From: an uncultured Collinsella sp. | Lineage (GTDB): Bacteria > Actinomycetota > Coriobacteriia > Coriobacteriales > Coriobacteriaceae | DNA length: 12,886 nt | Direction of reading: 5' to 3' | Assembly (NCBI GenBank): GCA_902494035.1 | Contig: CABURV010000049.1 | Location: 1-12,886 of the forward strand | Shown here: positions 12,080 to 12,886 of the stretch, piece by piece | How the letters are laid out: each line of letters starts with the position of its first letter | Numbering within the stretch: position 1 is the stretch's first letter | Position numbers and translations under genes: made by a program | Notes under the pieces: generated by a model | Told to the model about the DNA's origin: nothing | The model's input: the letters and a program-made list of their open reading frames with translations, nothing else | Databases searched by the model: none

Positions 12080-12200
12080 ATGACAAAGAGCACTAGCAGG
12101 AGCCAGGTGAGGCCCATCGCATCGACCAACGCGATATTCGGCGCCGACGAGGCGCGCGATGCTGCGCATCAGCCGCAACGCCATGTACCGGCTCGCCCCC
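12080..12200 (+). pseudogene. Broken second excisionase-like HTH gene
   Basis: The ATG at 12080 follows AAGGAG and GAGG motifs and reads to about FGADEAR. At 12155-12158 the frame must shift to continue as MLRISRNAMYRL, a helix parallel to EYMRASRNKAYDL in the preceding gene. Similarity ends near 12200, where the DUF3800 RNA promoter begins. Without the shift the original frame ends at TAA 12227-12229 with an unrelated tail. It looks like a decayed relative cut off by insertion of the RNA-DUF3800 cassette. Confidence 0.55.
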
Positions 12201-12201
12201 C

Positions 12202-12230
12202 TTGCACTTACCGTCAGAGCATGCTATAAG
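12202..12230 (+). promoter_or_regulatory. Strong promoter for the DUF3800-linked small RNA
   Basis: TTGCAC (12202-12207), a 17-base spacer and TATAAG (12225-12230), with TG one base before the -10, give a near-ideal promoter. The expected start at 12237 is the first base of the first RNA stem. Confidence 0.78.
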
Positions 12231-12236
12231 GTTATT

Positions 12237-12290
12237 GGTGGCTCATTAAGCTACCTCCAAGTGCCGGGGGAGTCCCCCGGCTATTTTTTT
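12237..12290 (+). ncRNA. Two-hairpin small RNA immediately upstream of DUF3800
   Basis: GGTGGCT (12237-12243) pairs with AGCTACC (12249-12255) around CATTA. A seven-base linker leads to GCCGGGGG (12263-12270) with CCCCCGGC (12274-12281), then TATTTTTTT. The hairpin-terminator-tail layout in about 54 nt resembles the two Abi_2-linked RNAs, without clear sequence similarity. Several conserved RNA motifs have been named for association with DUF3800 genes, so a functional link is plausible. It may also act as a leader with partial read-through into the gene 23 bases downstream. Confidence 0.75.
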
Positions 12291-12313
12291 ATCCATTCCA
12301 TTAGGAGTCCCCA

Positions 12314-12886
12314 TTGGCCAAGGAGCTCAGCATCTTCGTCGACGAGAGCGGCGACCGCGGCGGCAAAGCTCGCTACTACCTGCTCACACTCGTCTTTCAC
12401 GACCAGGCAGACAGCATCGCCGAGGCAGTCACGGGCTATGAGGCCAAGCTTGCCAGGGCCGATCTCCCTAACATTCCGTTTCACTCCGAGCCTCTCATGA
12501 ACGGGCACAAGGATTATGAGTTTCTTGGCATCGGGCAGCGCAAGCTGATGCTCGCCTACTTCTCCTCGTTCGTCCGCAAACTTCCCATTTCCTATATCAC
12601 GTTCGTCTACCGCCGCAGCCAGTTCGAAGACCCGGCAAGGCTAATGGAGCGCATGGGGCGCGACATCTCCTCCGCCATGATTGAACACCTGGGCTTCTTC
12701 CAGTCCTTCGACGATGTGAAGGTCTATTACGACAACGGTCAGGACATTGTCAAGCAGGCGCTCGACCGCTCGGTGGGCAAGGTCCTCTCAAAAGGGGTCG
12801 TCCGACGCCGCAAGACCTCGATGACCGACTACCGCCTCGAGCAAGTGGCGGATTACCTCTGCACCATCGAACTTGCCTTGGTCAAG
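12314..12886 (+). CDS. DUF3800 protein, N-terminal part (continues at the window start)
   Basis: The gene starts at TTG 12314, with GGAG (12304-12307) six bases upstream. It runs off the window end and resumes at position 2, giving 224 residues in all. The family signature FVDESGD is at residues 8-14, followed by GGKARYYLLTLV, YITFVYRR, and a VKVYYDNG acidic strand. The repeated acidic residues and fold pattern suggest a nuclease-like enzyme, but DUF3800 has no settled activity; it is common on mobile elements and in defence regions. A small-RNA gene lies directly upstream. ATT at 12313 is not in frame and the next in-frame ATG is far inside, so TTG is the only sensible start. Confidence 0.88.
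   Translation, partial: MAKELSIFVDESGDRGGKARYYLLTLVFHDQADSIAEAVTGYEAKLARADLPNIPFHSEPLMNGHKDYEFLGIGQRKLMLAYFSSFVRKLPISYITFVYRRSQFEDPARLMERMGRDISSAMIEHLGFFQSFDDVKVYYDNGQDIVKQALDRSVGKVLSKGVVRRRKTSMTDYRLEQVADYLCTIELALVK
12769..12886. repeat. Terminal direct repeat, right copy
   Basis: This is identical to 1-118; see that entry. When counting genes or bases, this copy should be removed. Confidence 0.93.

Noticed and set aside
1..12886. CRISPR array, tRNA or rRNA genes, plasmid replication or conjugation genes
   Set aside because: None found: no regularly spaced repeats, no cloverleaf with a recognisable T-arm, and no Rep, Par, relaxase or integrase motifs in any frame read.

Overview
The 118 bases at 1-118 recur exactly at 12769-12886, and one DUF3800 gene reads in frame across the junction. 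The window therefore behaves as a circular contig of 12,768 bp. The high-GC coding style, the mannose-type PTS/GldA cargo and the short repeats suggest a gut Coriobacteriia (Collinsella-like) actinobacterium; that assignment is inference. I see no replication initiator, partition gene or integrase, so the circle is more likely an excised or tandem genomic island, or an assembly-graph loop, than a plasmid.

Layout. (1) 1-477: 3' end of the DUF3800 gene, a 15-codon remnant of yjdF and a hairpin. (2) 478-881: first copy of a 404-bp repeat that opens with a sequence like the reverse complement of the 3' end of guaA. (3) 1036-1653: wreck of an IS30-type transposase with palindromes at its edges. 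(4) 1811-8019: a sugar-use locus. A GntR/UTRA regulator (+) converges on a seven-gene minus-strand operon: EIIA, ketose-3-epimerase-like protein, EIIB, EIIC, EIID, small transaldolase/FSA-like aldolase and glycerol dehydrogenase. A palindrome over the operon promoter has a relative upstream of gntR. (5) 8020-8690: no gene; hairpins and several TTATTCCC motifs. (6) 8688-9091: second copy of the 404-bp repeat. (7) 9158-10320: an Abi_2 (AbiF/AbiD type) HEPN protein followed by two tandem small-RNA genes of the same architecture, the first promoter lying inside the end of the abi gene. (8) 10493-11153: yjdF with a structured leader, then a hairpin and another guaA-end-like site. (9) 11783-12200: an excisionase-type HTH gene and a frameshifted relative. 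(10) 12202-12886: a strong promoter, a two-hairpin RNA and DUF3800.

Working together. The PTS operon would import and phosphorylate a sugar, epimerise it, cleave it with the aldolase and reduce the dihydroxyacetone-type product through GldA. The rest resembles a defence/mobility cassette set: two protein families known to be accompanied by structured RNAs, each next to a compact promoter-hairpin-terminator RNA gene, between repeated guaA-tail-like sites. The strongest candidate for an under-described system is the Abi_2 gene with its duplicated RNAs, followed by the DUF3800 gene with its own RNA.
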